Below are positions 44,401-55,978 of a stretch of DNA of 64,000 nucleotides, piece after piece (positions within the stretch are counted from its first letter, which is position 1; every line of letters starts with the position of its first letter). Under the pieces are notes generated by a model. The model ran no database searches and was not told the DNA's origin. It saw only the letters and a list, made by a program, of their open reading frames with translations. A program made the translations under genes and the position numbers. Source of the stretch: Cercospora beticola (Eukaryota; Ascomycota; Dothideomycetes; Mycosphaerellales; Mycosphaerellaceae); assembly GCF_033473495.1 (NCBI RefSeq), contig NC_088935.1:1860001-1924000 (forward strand), written 5' to 3'.

Positions 44401-47056
44401 GATATAGAGCTAAATGTTCCTAAGCTTAATTAAGCAAGCAGTATACCTATTAGAAACCTAGTTAGTAGACCTCTAAAGAAGCTAATAGCAGTTATATCTT
44501 CTATAGCTACTATACCTATAGCTATAGTAACTAAACCTATAGGTCCTAGCTAAACACTCTTTATATAGTTACTACCTCTACTAAAGGATAAGGAGAAGTA
44601 CTAGAGGATAGAGGATCTAGAAGAAGAAAACTCTAGGGAACTATAACCCTAGTAGGAGAAAAGTAGAACTACTAAACTACCTAAGTTAAGCTAGGAAAAT
44701 AGACAAGCTAGTTCTAGTACTAGTAGGAGACTATATTTATAGTAGGACCTATAAGGATATAAGGATTAGAAGGGGAGCTAAGACTAAACTTATAGCTAAA
44801 AGAGAAGGAGATCTATCTTAGATAAAGGACTAGGCCTAGAGCTAAAAGCTTATAGTATAGTAATAAGATAAGTACTTTAGAAGAAATAGAGAGAATATAA
44901 ATAGGAGAAGGAGCCTAGTACTAAGTATTATAAGGTATTCCTTAGCTAAGTTTAAAGCTAAGAATAGGAGTAGATTTAGGAAGCCCTATTAGAGGTTTAG
45001 GAGTCTATATTTGTAGTAATTGCTCCTTAAGTCTCTATATAGAGATAAGAGGTGCCTATTCTAAAGTCCTATAAAGAGGTAATTTAGGATCCTAAATAGA
45101 GATATATATAGAAGGATATAGTCTAAAAGGAACTAACTATATTAAGAAGTAATAATACCTAGACAAAGGTTATTCTACCTAAAGGAGCAAACCTTATTAT
45201 ATCTAAGTAGGTATTTAATATAAAGAGATTAATTAGTAGAGCTATTAAGAAGTTTAAAGTAAGACTAGTTATAAGAGGTTTCTCTTAGAAGTTTAGAGTT
45301 AATTTCTAGGAGACTTTTATACTAATAGTTAGGTATAATACCTTAAGAGTATTTATAGCTATAGTTTATAAGAAGGATCTAGAACTCTACTAAGTAGATA
45401 TAAACAATATATTTACTAAGAGCAAACTTTAAGAAGAAATCTTTATAATTCTACTACTAGGAGTTAAGATTCTACCTAATATAGTCCTATAAATCCTAAG
45501 AAGCTTATATAGACTAAAGCAAGTAGTAAGAGACTAGAACAAACTCTATATCTTAAAGTTAAAACAGATTAGGTTTATATAATTAGAAGTAGACCTATAC
45601 CTTCTTATCTACTAGGAAAGGAATATTCTAATCCTAACCTATATAGATAATATTCTAATTATAGTACTAAAGCTAGAAGATATACTTTAGTTTAAGGAAT
45701 AGCTAGGTAAGGTATTTAAGATTAAAGATCTTAGAGAACTAGAGAAAATCCTTAGGATAAGGTTAATAAGAGATAGACAAGCTAGAACTTTAAAGCTTAA
45801 TTAAGAACACTTTATCTAGAAGAACCTTATAAAGCTAGGAATAACTAAGGAGATAGCTAACCTAACTCTCTTACTAATAGATAGTTATAATAGCCTAAAA
45901 CTAATAGGCTTATATAATAAGAGAGGGAACAAGATAGAGTACTAGAGCTAAACTAGTACCTAGATATAGCCTATAGCTATAATAAGACTAGACATTACTT
46001 TCTCTCTTAGTAGGCTAAGCTTATATATTTCTAACCTAGCTAAGAGACACTTACAAGCTCTAAAGAAACTAGCAAGGTACCTAAGGTTATCCTAAGACTT
46101 AGGATTAATATTTAGGAGGAATAGAGGAAGTCTAATAGGATACTTAGACTCTAACTATATAATAGATAAGGTAGATAGAGTCTTAATCCTTAGAAGCATC
46201 TTCTTCCTCTATAGAGCTCTAGTTTCCTAGATAAGCAGAAAGTAGAAGTCTGTTATAATATTAATAATAGAAGCTAAGTATATAGCTATAAATATATATA
46301 CAAAGCAGTCTCAATTCTTAGTAGTACTCTTAAGAGAGATAGACTATATAGGGCTAGTAGGAGAATACCTATTCTAGCTAACTATTAAAGCCTATTCTAA
46401 TATAGTAAGAGAGCTAAGGCTAGTGCAAATTATAGGGGATAACTAGGTAGCTTTAACCCTTATTAAAGATATATATACCTATAAGAGATCTAAATATATT
46501 AATATTATATATAACTATATTAGATATCTCTAGTAGTAAAGAAAGATTATAGTAGAATATGTTCTAATAAAAGAGATAGTTGCTAATAGCCTAACTAAAC
46601 TAAAGAATAGGCTATAGTTTTAGGAGTTTATAAGACAACTCTAGCTTATATAGAAAAGGGCAAAATATTCTAGCTCTAACTATAGATTAAACTCTAGACC
46701 TAGAATTAGCAAAAGATAGGCTCCCTAGTATTAGAGATACTATAGAACCTATAATACTAAGCTTAGGAGTTATACTATAGGAGAAGTAGCTTGCTATACT
46801 TAATAAGTAATTAGGATCTAGGAATCTATATATAGTCTAAAAGGAAAAGCCTAGTAGAGAAGCAAAAACGAAGCTATCCCCCCTTATAGTATATACTAGA
46901 AGAAGGCTTCGTTAATACTAGGCTAAGGAGTTAAACTAAGATAGATTAGGTATATAGCTCTAACTATATAACTATAGCACCTAATAACTTATTATAATTT
47001 AGGGATAGATTTAAATATAGGAATATAAGCAGAAGACTATCTAGCCTAAGTAGGAG

Positions 47057-47286
47057 TATTAGAAAGTATAGTCTAGTTAGATATTCTAAGAGACACTTTA
47101 GGGATTAGGATTAGGTAACTTAGGTTATATAATATTAGGTTATATAACTTAGCTAATACCTATCTTAGGAGTAAGATGCAACCTATAACTAACTAATATA
47201 ATTAACTCGGTTAGTTCCTACTTATCGCCTCTACTTCTACTATATTATACCTATCCGACGAGTATATACGAGAATACAATTCGATA
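47057..47286 (+). repeat. 3' LTR of the nested Copia element
   Basis: 230 bp, partner of 41181-41410. The copy of the target duplication (AGTAA) follows directly at 47287-47291, fixing the element's end. Confidence 0.93.
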
Positions 47287-50200
47287 AGTAACTATATTAG
47301 AATCGTTTCCTTATTATAATTATTATAGCCTTAAATAATAAGCCTTAATTTCTCGTAGGTTGTCCGTTACTACGCTTCTTAACCTTATAGACTATACGTA
47401 ATTTAAATAGTCGGTAGTTACTATACCTCTAGTAGTCGTAAGGTTTAAATACGATAACTCTATTAATTAGGCCTTTAATCTCTGCTTTAGTTAATATCTT
47501 AAATAGACGACCTAGTTTAGTAATAACCTTAGTAGCTCTTAGTTTAATTAATTCGTCTATAGTACGCTATTCCTTAGTATTAACTATAGTAGTCGCTTCC
47601 GCTAGTATTAGTTTTAGCTTATTCTTTAATCCTTTTAGCCTTCTATATTTCCGAGGTACTATCGGAAGTTCTAGCTCGTAGTTACTATCGTTATTAGTAG
47701 GTTCTAGTTAATTAGGTTCTAGTTTACTAGCCTCTATATTATCGTTACTATTACTTAGGTATAGCTTAACTAAGGTAATTCTAAATCGAGTTAGTCTACT
47801 AGGTAACTCTATAGTATAGTCTTCGTTCTTAATATAGTTTAGTAGGTAAGGGCTAGTCTATTAACCTAATTTACGCTAAACGAGTACTTTATCCTCTAGT
47901 AGTAGTTTCTTTACTATAAGTAAATTAGAGCTATTACGAGTATTTAGAGTATTATAGATTAAACGTTCTAATTAAAGGCGTTTAAGTTTAGCTATAGCCT
48001 TATAGATAGCAAGGGCTCGTTATTTAATATCCGGCGTTAGTATACTTATTAATAGTAGTCGTAGATATATACCGAATACTAGTAAAGTTAGTACTAAACC
48101 TCGAGAGCTAGTAGTATTATTAATAGCCTTAATAGCTATTTATAATACTATATCGTTCGGAAGGTTAGTTTCTACTCTAATAATATCGAACGCTCGTTAT
48201 AGTAGTATATAGTATCGTTCGACTTTGCTAATACTATTATATACCTCTATAGATACCTCTTTAGTAGTAATATCTATAGCTACTATATACTACTAGAATT
48301 CGTCTATATAGAAGTTAGTACTAGCGTCGTAGATAATACGTTCTAGTAGCTCTTAATAGACGTTAATCTAGTAGATATATAAGGCATTCTAAACTATCTT
48401 AGTAGTTATATTAGGTAGGAATCGTATAGCTTAGAAAGTAGTAGCTATATTAACGACGTATAGAACTAGTCGTTTAGGCTATCCGAGGTATATAATATCT
48501 ACGATAACCTCCGTATTAAAGTTAATATTATCGTTATAGAGAGTAAATTTAAATCGCCTAGGTACTTATCTATAGAATTAGTATAACCTATAGTACTTAG
48601 TAATACGCTAGAGAGTATACTTATCGTATTTAGTACTAATTCGGTCTAGTACGGCGGCTAGCTTATTAATAGAGAGGTAGCCGAATCGGTAGTATAGCGT
48701 TCTTAACTCGCTCTTAGAGAAGTTATATATAGCTAGGTAGGTATATTCGTCGAGTAATAGCTAAAAGTAACTCTATTTACGAACGATAGGTATAGTAACC
48801 TTATATTCGCTTTAGATTAGTAGGTTCTTCCGGTTATTAAGTATAATATTAAGCTTATCTATATCTTATATATACTAGAGGAACGGTATATTAGTTAGAA
48901 TAGCCTCGAACTAGATATCTCCGAATAGTATTAGTACGACGATAGATCCTAAGGAGAAGGTATTACTAGCTCCGAATTTAATATAGTAAGTACCTTATAT
49001 CGACTAGTTAAGCTTAATTTTAGGCCTTAATTACTATAGAGCCTTAACCTAATTAATTCTAGTAGTAGATACTCTAAAGGCTCCGGTATTAGATAAGATA
49101 CCTTAGAATATAGCGCTTAAATAGTAGTTAGCTATAAAGATTTACTTAATTAGAACTATAGCGAATATAGTAAATAGATCGTATAGAGTAAAGGCGTAAT
49201 AGGCAGAATTATCTAATAGCGCTAAAAGTATTATTTTCGCTATCTCCGGTATAATAGTACTAAACTCTATAAGTAATTATTAGCTATCTAATTAGTTAGA
49301 ATCGTTATCGCTATTAGGTAATCCTTCGCTTTTATAATTAAGGAGGTACTAGTAGTATACTTTATTATCCTTAGTAAATCGTTCTCGTACCTTATTACGT
49401 TCTTAGTATAAGTAATTACTTAACTAATAACCTAGTTTATTATAGATAAAGCACTTCTTCTATAGTTATCGTTACTAGTAGTTATTCTATTATCTTCGGT
49501 TACTACGAGAGTTACTAGTATTCCTTCTATATCGCCTATTAGTAATAAACTAGTTAGACGATTATACCTTATTAATATTTAACTAGGTAGTAATAGACGT
49601 TCGTATAGTAGTAATTAGAGCCTCTAATAACTCGTAGTTACCTAGTAATACTACTTAATACTCCGGCCTATCTTAGTAAGTAAGGATAAGCTAGTTTATT
49701 ACGTTAGTATCGTACTAGAGTAAGATTAGTAGTCTAGGCTTAATAGTTATTAGGTTATCGTATATAGTTTAGAAATATTAAATTAGTAGCTTATCGAGGT
49801 TATCGTAGCAAACCTTAGTTAGAGTAGTATTACGCTATTCCGATTAGTATTCTAGCTTTAAGTTACGCGTTTCGAAGGTGTCTTAAATTAGGTAGTATAC
49901 TTAGTTAAAAGTTATAGAGGTAGGTATAATCCGTCGCTTCTATAGTTCTTCTATCTTTCTAGTAAGTATAGTATATATAATATCCTTATAGCTTAATAGT
50001 AGTATCCTTAATTAGTCGTAGCGTTTATCGAACCGAATTAGGTAGGTTACTAGTATCTCGTATTTAGCTCCGGAGTACTTCTTCTAATTAGTATAGAGCT
50101 TATTAAAGTTCGTAGTAGCCTTACTTTTATTAAACTCCGGAAATATAGTAGTTTATCTTATTTAATTACTAGTAGAGTTTTAGTTCTAGCTAGAGTATTC

Positions 50201-51187
50201 GTTCTAAGAGGTATAGGCAGGCGTACGACTAGAGTTAGTACTAGAGTTACTAGTTAGTAGTAGAGTTAGTTCTTAGCTTCTAAGAACTAGTTATTCTAGT
50301 AGGTTCTTAGAGTTAATCGTATCGCTACTTACTAGTAGTACTAGTATTACTATCGTCGCTAGCCTTAGTACTAGTAAACTAGTCGCTTATCTCGAGGCTA
50401 ATCGCTCCTCGTATTAGCGAGACTATTATAGTTTAGTAGCTCGCTAAGAGCTATAAATTAATCGTTTATAAAAGCTAAAAGTATTACGTTATTACTTTAC
50501 CTCGTCTTCTAGCTAGAGTTAGTATTCTTCTAGTTCTAGCGCCTATCTAATACGTATTACTAGAGTTTATTTAGTAATTAAAACGAGAACTCCTTAGTAG
50601 CGTAGCGTATTAATTAGTTCGTAGAGTAATCGTCTATTAGTTACCTTCTATTACTCGCTAGTAAGGTAGCTAAAGGTATCTACGGCTTCTTTAAATAGCG
50701 CTCTATCGTAATAAAAGGTAAGGTTATTAAGGAAGCGTACGATCTAATTATAGATAACTTCCGGTATCGCTTAATTATCTAGTTCGGTATACTTCTAGTT
50801 ACTAGTATTAATTAAATCGCTAAACTTCTATAGCTTCTCTAGTAGTTCCGATATTATTATAGTATCGTTATTACTACGTACGTACGTACGGTATAGTAGT
50901 AGCTACTCGGAGGTCCTAACGATACTATACGTAGGTAATTCTCTTTTATATAGTTAATACTTCGTACTATAGATATTAAATTAATCTAAAGAACGTAGGT
51001 TTTAGCGTCCCTATTAGTAGCTATATATCTAAGATACTATACTAGACGTAGTTTCGCTAAGAATTAGCTATAATTAGAGGTTAATTAAGGTCCTAACGAT
51101 ACTATATATAGGTTTAACCTCGTTCTAATTACGCTCTTCTAGCTAGCTAATTTGCGTAAGAATTAATAAAGACCTTATACTAATTAG

Positions 51188-51378
51188 TATAGGTAGGCTC
51201 CTCTATAGAGGGTATTCGATTAAGTATTAAAGTCGGTATAATAAAGATGTCTTTTTCTATAGAAGGTAGCTTCGGAGCTGGCTCTATATACCACTGCCGG
51301 AACGGAACATCTATGTTCCGGCAGTTAGGGCTTGAGCCGGTTCATGCGAGGTGGCCACCATGCCATGCCAATCCGACA
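51188..51378 (-). repeat. 5' LTR of the outer Copia element
   Basis: 191 bp, direct repeat of 39539-39729. The inward half (51188 to about 51262) carries eight transitions, six of them G-to-A; the outward half reads unmutated and ends CCGACA directly before the CCATG duplication. Carries the same 10-bp inverted repeat (51294-51303 with 51315-51324). Confidence 0.95.
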
Positions 51379-51537
51379 CCATGTGCTACACGGATTGCTG
51401 AAGGGACAGCACTCCCTTTTCTTGTCCTGCTGAACGCTTCAAATCATATGTCATTCACCCGCTGTTGCGCCCCGTCAGATGCCATCCAGTCCAATTGCCG
51501 CCCCCTGTCACTCGCGGGCAACGATGTATGCAAAGTA

Positions 51538-53346
51538 TTAGACAATGTTTGAAGGGTACTCCACTGACGGAATCGCGTTGAACTCTTCCTTGAGAGCACG
51601 CATGCTCACGAATCGTGAGAGCAAGTTGGCAGAGCCAGCCTTGTCGTTCGTGCCTGATGCTCGAGCGCCCCCAAATGGTTGCTGACCGACGACGGCGCCG
51701 GTAGACTTGCAGTTGAGGTAGAAGTTACCAGCCGCGTTTCGCAGAGCATTCTCGGCGTAGACGAGAGCCTCTCGATCTTGCGCGAAGACAGCACCAGTGA
51801 GCCCATATTCGGAAGTCGTGTCGATGGTCTTGCAGATGTCCTGGTATGCTTTGGCAGGGTCCGTGGTATCATCATATACATAGACGGTCAAGATGGGCCC
51901 AAAGAATTCCGTGGTGAAGTTCTTGTGGTCAGGCGTCTTGGCCTCATAGATCGTAGGGTGGATGAAGAAACCTTTGCTGCCATCGTGCTTGCCGCCCACA
52001 ACAAGTTCGAGAGAAGAATCCTTGTTGGACTCGTCAATGGCCTTGGATAGCTTGTTGAAAGACTGTTGATGGATGACAGGGCCAATGAAGTTGCCGAAAC
52101 CTTCGGGCGAACCGATTTTCAGCTTCTGTGTCTCCTTGATCAGGAGAGGCTTCGCCTGATCCCACAAGCTCTTCGGGAAGTAAGCGCGCGATGTGGCGGA
52201 GCACTTTTGTCCTTGATATTCGAAAGCTCCACGGACAGTGTTGAGTACGGCGTTCTCGACATCGGCAGATCTGTGCACCAGGTGGAAGTTCTTGCCACCC
52301 GTCTCGCCAACAATACGGGGGTAACCCCTATATCTGCCCTCTGCCGTGCCTTGGCCAATCTGCCCGTAGAGTGAGCGGAAGACTGATGTTGACCCTGTGT
52401 AGTGCAGAGCGGCGAAGTCTTTGTGGGCAAGAACAGCCTTAGTAATCTCCACAGCATCTCCTGGTACAAATTGAATGACATCGCGAGGAAGACCGGCCTC
52501 AATCAGGATGTTGTACACGAGCCAGTTTGATGCGATGGCAGCGGGCGACGGTTTCCAGACCACGACGTTACCCATCAGCGCTGGCGCTCCAGGCAGATTG
52601 CCAGCAATCGCGGTGAAGTTGAATGGCGTGACAGCGTACACGAATCCCTCAAGTGGCCTGTACTCTACCCTGTTCCACACACCCGGGCTGTTATGTTCAG
52701 GCTGTTGTGAGTAGAGCTCTTGAGCGTATTTGACGTTGAAGCGAAGGAAATCGGCCAATTCTGCGGCAGAATCAATCTCAGCTTGCCAAGCGTTCTTCCC
52801 TTGCCCAACAATGGTGGCAGCCATGATATCGTATCTGTATTTGCCAGCCACTAGATCAGCTGCCTTCAAGAAGATTGCAGCTCTATCCGCAAATGGCAGG
52901 CTTTCCCAGGAGCTCTTCGCTGCCAATGCCGACTCAATGGCGTTCTGCGCATCCTGAGCGGTAGCGTTGGAGAAAGAAGCGATGGAGTCCTTGTGGGAAT
53001 ATGGGATCGGCTGTTCCGAGATCGTCTGTGTTCTCGACTCCTTGCCGGCAACTACGATCGGGACCTGCAGAGGTGCTTGTGATCGGAGTGCTTGGATGGC
53101 AGCTGCGAGCTTTGTGCGGTCGACGGAGTCCTTCTCGTAATGTTTCTGTCATACATTAGTTTCGACGAACGATCCCGGACGATGACCAAGAAGACCAACA
53201 TTGGGTTCGTTGTTAATAGTGGGAGGCTTGAAATTGGCCAATGTTGCGAGTCCACTGGTTTGACCAGCCCGCAAGCCAGTTGTTGTGGTCGATGCACTCC
53301 TCAGCGAGGCGGCAATAGACTTGCCGGTCAGACTTCGTGAGGCCAT
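51538..53346 (-). CDS. PUT2: Delta-1-pyrroline-5-carboxylate dehydrogenase, mitochondrial
   Basis: Oxidises P5C/glutamate-5-semialdehyde to glutamate with NAD+, the second step of proline degradation in the mitochondrial matrix. Exons 53200-53346 and 51538-53145, joined in phase over a 54-nt intron (unusual GTTGGT donor), give 584 residues. Seen: a Ser/Arg-rich presequence (about residues 1-35), the NEPNKHYEKDSVDR block rebuilt by the splice, the aldehyde-dehydrogenase core with FTAIAGNLPGAPALMGN, VVWKPS, the Glu motif VGETGGKNFHLV (Glu ~330) and the catalytic Cys in YQGQKCSATSR (Cys ~364), then FFGPILTVYVYDD. The retrotransposon's target duplication lies 154 bp past the stop codon. Confidence 0.96.
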
Positions 53347-53764
53347 GTCGATGTAATGTGAAAGTCGAGAACGTGCAAGAGAAGTGCAACGTGATCGAGC
53401 GTAGAATCGCTGCTTCAATAGAGAAGTCGTGTTTGGAGCTCGAGCTTGCGAAGTCGCTTATCTTCGGCTTTCGTCACCTTGCTGCACTGCGACCAGCACC
53501 GCGACACAATGTGGGGTTCGGACTTGGATGCCGGCATCGGTGCCCTGCAACACTCTAGCGACTGAGGGCGACATTTTGGTGTCCGTTCCTGGATCGCTTG
53601 CACTCGGCACATGTACCCCGGCCCTCTGACCAGTCCGCAGAGTCTGCTAGGCCACGCTAGACAGCATCTCAGAGCACATCCTGACATCGGCGTTGGATGC
53701 CGAACTTTTCGCAGAGAATGAGCCGCGAACGGAGGTGAATGGGTGCGTTTGATGAGAGCACTAC
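53347..53764. other. Intergenic spacer between P5CDH and BCKDH-E2
   Basis: 418 bp separating two minus-strand genes; it should hold the P5CDH promoter and the E2 3' end. Overlapping short frames only. Confidence 0.5.
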
Positions 53765-55213
53765 TTATCGCAGCTCGACCAACATCGATGATGGGTCTTC
53801 GAGTAATGTCTTCACTCGCTCAGCACACCGCGCACATTCCGCCCCGTCCACCACACGATGGTCGGCGCTCCAGCTCAGCACCAGCTCCTCCTTCTTGATC
53901 AGCTCATCATGCTCGTTGAATGCGGGCACAATCTTGCTTCTCCCGACGCCTACAATTCCGACTTGCGGCTCCGAAATCACTGGCGCAACAACACCTCCCC
54001 CGACAGAACCGATGTTCGACACCGTAAACGTTGCGCCGCTGAAGTCTCCAGGTGCAAGCTTATTATTTCGTGCAGCCTCGGACAACTGCCTCATCTTTGC
54101 AGCGATCTCTGCTATACTCAAGTCCTGAACGTTGCTGATGACCGGCACCAAGAGACCTTTGGGCGTGTCAATCGCAATACCGAAGTTGTGGCTGCCCTTG
54201 TACGTCAGCTCCGGCTTCTTCGGGTCCTTGGTGTTGAGTGCAGCATTGAGCATGGGATGCCTGGAGAACGCCAGGCTGACCGCCTTCATGATGAATGCGA
54301 GGTGAGTGATCTTCTGACCGGGTTCTGCTGAAGCATTGAGCTTCTTGCGCAGAGAAGTTATGGCCGTCATGTCTGCAGACGTGCTGTACAAGAAGTGTGG
54401 AATGTTCAGCGAGCGCGTCATGGCCTTGTACATCTGGTTTTGGACAGGTGTGAGAGGGACTTTGCGGTCCTCTTTGCTTGCCACGGCTTTTGTGGCAGAC
54501 GGCTGTGAAGCTGTCTTGTCTCCCTGCGATATGTGACGCTGCACGTCCTCCTTGAGCACTCTGCCATCTCTTCCTGTGCCATCGATATCTTCAATGTCTA
54601 GCTTGTGCTCTTTGATCAGGTGTCGCACTGCTGGCGTGGCCAGAGAACCGTGTGTACCTTTGCTCTCTCGACGTGCTTCCTGCCCTGATGTTTCCTGGCT
54701 CTCTGCAGCCACAGCATCTTCTCCACTTACACCTTCGGCTTCAATCTCTTGCTGCTGCGTAGCCTGCTCAGCTTCCTGAGCATTGTTGGCACTGGATTGC
54801 TCCCCTTTGTCGCCAACGTCACCGAGCTTGGCTTCATCCGCCTCGCTCAGTTCCTGCTGGATATCAATATCTACCAGCGGCTTCCCAGTAATTGCCATGT
54901 CGTCCGGCTCGTAATGCAGCTTTTTGATGACTCCATCGAAGGGGCTGGTGATCTCGACGCTCGCCTTGTCGGACTGGACCTCGCAGAGCTTGTCGAACTG
55001 TTCTACGCGGGCACCAGGCTGTACAAACCATTGGATGAGTTGACATTCGGTGATACCCTCGCCAATGTCTGCTAACAGGAACGGCTTGACCACATCTCGA
55101 CGTATTGACGCATGGTATTGGCGGTAGAACAGTGGCCGTGGTAACCCAGCTGTTCGTAGTTGCTGGTATTGAAGCACTCTCGAGAACGACCGGCCGATGG
55201 TTGGTGCAGACAT
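53765..55213 (-). CDS. Branched-chain 2-oxoacid dehydrogenase E2 (dihydrolipoyl transacylase)
   Basis: Core acyltransferase of the mitochondrial complex that degrades leucine, isoleucine and valine 2-oxoacids. Single exon, 482 residues from the ATG at 55213. Seen: a mitochondrial presequence (residues 1-40), one lipoyl domain starting FLLADIGEGITECQLIQWFV with the lipoylated Lys at ~83 in EVQSDKASVEI, a Glu/Ala-rich linker, the E1/E3-binding domain ATPAVRHLIKEHKLDI, and the catalytic domain ending with the active-site HRVVDG (His ~452, Asp ~456). The EGITECQ start of the lipoyl domain and the single lipoyl domain fit BCKDH-E2 rather than pyruvate or 2-oxoglutarate dehydrogenase E2. Confidence 0.93.
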   Translation of the reverse strand: MSAPTIGRSFSRVLQYQQLRTAGLPRPLFYRQYHASIRRDVVKPFLLADIGEGITECQLIQWFVQPGARVEQFDKLCEVQSDKASVEITSPFDGVIKKLHYEPDDMAITGKPLVDIDIQQELSEADEAKLGDVGDKGEQSSANNAQEAEQATQQQEIEAEGVSGEDAVAAESQETSGQEARRESKGTHGSLATPAVRHLIKEHKLDIEDIDGTGRDGRVLKEDVQRHISQGDKTASQPSATKAVASKEDRKVPLTPVQNQMYKAMTRSLNIPHFLYSTSADMTAITSLRKKLNASAEPGQKITHLAFIMKAVSLAFSRHPMLNAALNTKDPKKPELTYKGSHNFGIAIDTPKGLLVPVISNVQDLSIAEIAAKMRQLSEAARNNKLAPGDFSGATFTVSNIGSVGGGVVAPVISEPQVGIVGVGRSKIVPAFNEHDELIKKEELVLSWSADHRVVDGAECARCAERVKTLLEDPSSMLVELR

Positions 55214-55978
55214 TGCAAATGTCAAGAGTGGAGGGCACAATGCGAACTGGAATCGCTACTACATTCTCATTCCTCGTGCCGCGCATAGGCATTGTTTTTG
55301 TTCTGCCGTAGAGTTCGGAGCAGCGCTTGAGCCGAAAGGACAGCCAAGGCCGAAGATAGCCATGTGCTGTATAATATACGGACATAACATCTCCCATACA
55401 ACCTCGCACCCATACTTAGCCGAAGTCTGGAATAATCTCCCCAGAAAAATTACCGTGAAGACCAAGATGCGTTGCATTTCGCACGAGATGCTCGTCGCGT
55501 ACTTTGTAGAGTGCACGGGTGAGAGCGGGCAATGTCCATGACAGTATGACGCGAAGAGACGCGTCGTTGCGCGTATTACTTGTGCCTCAACATCTATTGC
55601 CGCCGTGTCTGCGAATGAGAACAGCATGTGCAAGAGTGCATTGATGCGGGGATTTGTTCAAAACAGTTGTATTCGAAGAGTGCTGCACCGACATATCAGC
55701 AACATGCAGTTGCAGTTCCGCTAGCTAACGTAATAACACGCGACTGCATATGAGCCCGCCTGACAACATGGCATGCATTGTGGCGTTGTCAGCAGTAGCG
55801 CATGTTCATCGTGTCGCTGGCTATGGCCGAAAACGAACTTGTTCTGCCACGTTCGCCGCGACAGCGAGCAAGTTCCATTATTGCCAAGCGGTCATGAAGC
55901 TCACTTTCACATGCGTCACATCCCACCAGTGCTTCCTGGAACGCTTGACGCATTGAACCTTTCCGGAAACGTTAAATC
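55214..55978. other. Divergent intergenic region
   Basis: 765 bp between the E2 start and the next plus-strand gene. Overlapping open frames around 55259-55633 on both strands lack recognisable content. Confidence 0.5.

Larger units (their letters stand above)
41181..47286 (+). mobile_element. Nested Copia-superfamily LTR retrotransposon, RIP-degraded
   Basis: A 6,106-bp element inserted in the reverse-transcriptase region of the outer element, with a perfect 5-bp target duplication AGTAA (41176-41180 and 47287-47291) and 230-bp LTRs. On the plus strand the remnants follow Copia order: gag (about 42,000-42,900), protease, integrase (43,560-44,200), reverse transcriptase (45,200-45,750; the YxDD box is now YIDN at 45640-45651) and RNase H (46,000-46,620). 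The integrase catalytic residues are replaced as expected from C-to-T or G-to-A changes: Asp to Asn (43702 and 43888) and Glu to Lys (43993). Dozens of TAG/TAA codons stand where CAG/CAA/TGG are expected. Unlike the outer element, its interior is also nearly free of CpG. Non-functional. Confidence 0.93.
39534..51383 (-). mobile_element. Copia-superfamily LTR retrotransposon, RIP-degraded, carrying a nested second element
   Basis: The element proper is 39539-51378 (11,840 bp), flanked by a perfect 5-bp duplication CCATG (39534-39538 and 51379-51383). Its 191-bp LTRs start TGT and end ACA where not mutated. Read on the minus strand, gag-like sequence with a zinc-knuckle remnant (near 49,410-49,460), integrase (about 48,750-48,150), the start of reverse transcriptase (about 47,700-47,290), then, beyond the nested insertion, more reverse transcriptase and RNase H (41,180-39,790) follow in Copia order (integrase before reverse transcriptase). 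Integrase catalytic Asp, Asp and Glu are still legible near 48,490, 48,320 and 48,215. A purine-rich tract (minus strand, about 39,735-39,750) precedes the 3' LTR. The interior lacks CpA/TpG almost completely, and stop codons fill every frame. No product is possible. Confidence 0.93.

Noticed and set aside
39730..51187. A possible centromere or other AT-rich structural region
   Set aside because: The AT-richness is explained by RIP of two bounded retrotransposons; LTRs, target duplications and polyprotein remnants account for the whole stretch.
39534..51383. A 7-bp (CCATGTG) target duplication with LTRs starting TGGG
   Set aside because: The 5-bp CCATG solution gives LTRs of equal length (191 bp) with canonical TGT...ACA ends and explains the mutated inner LTR ends.
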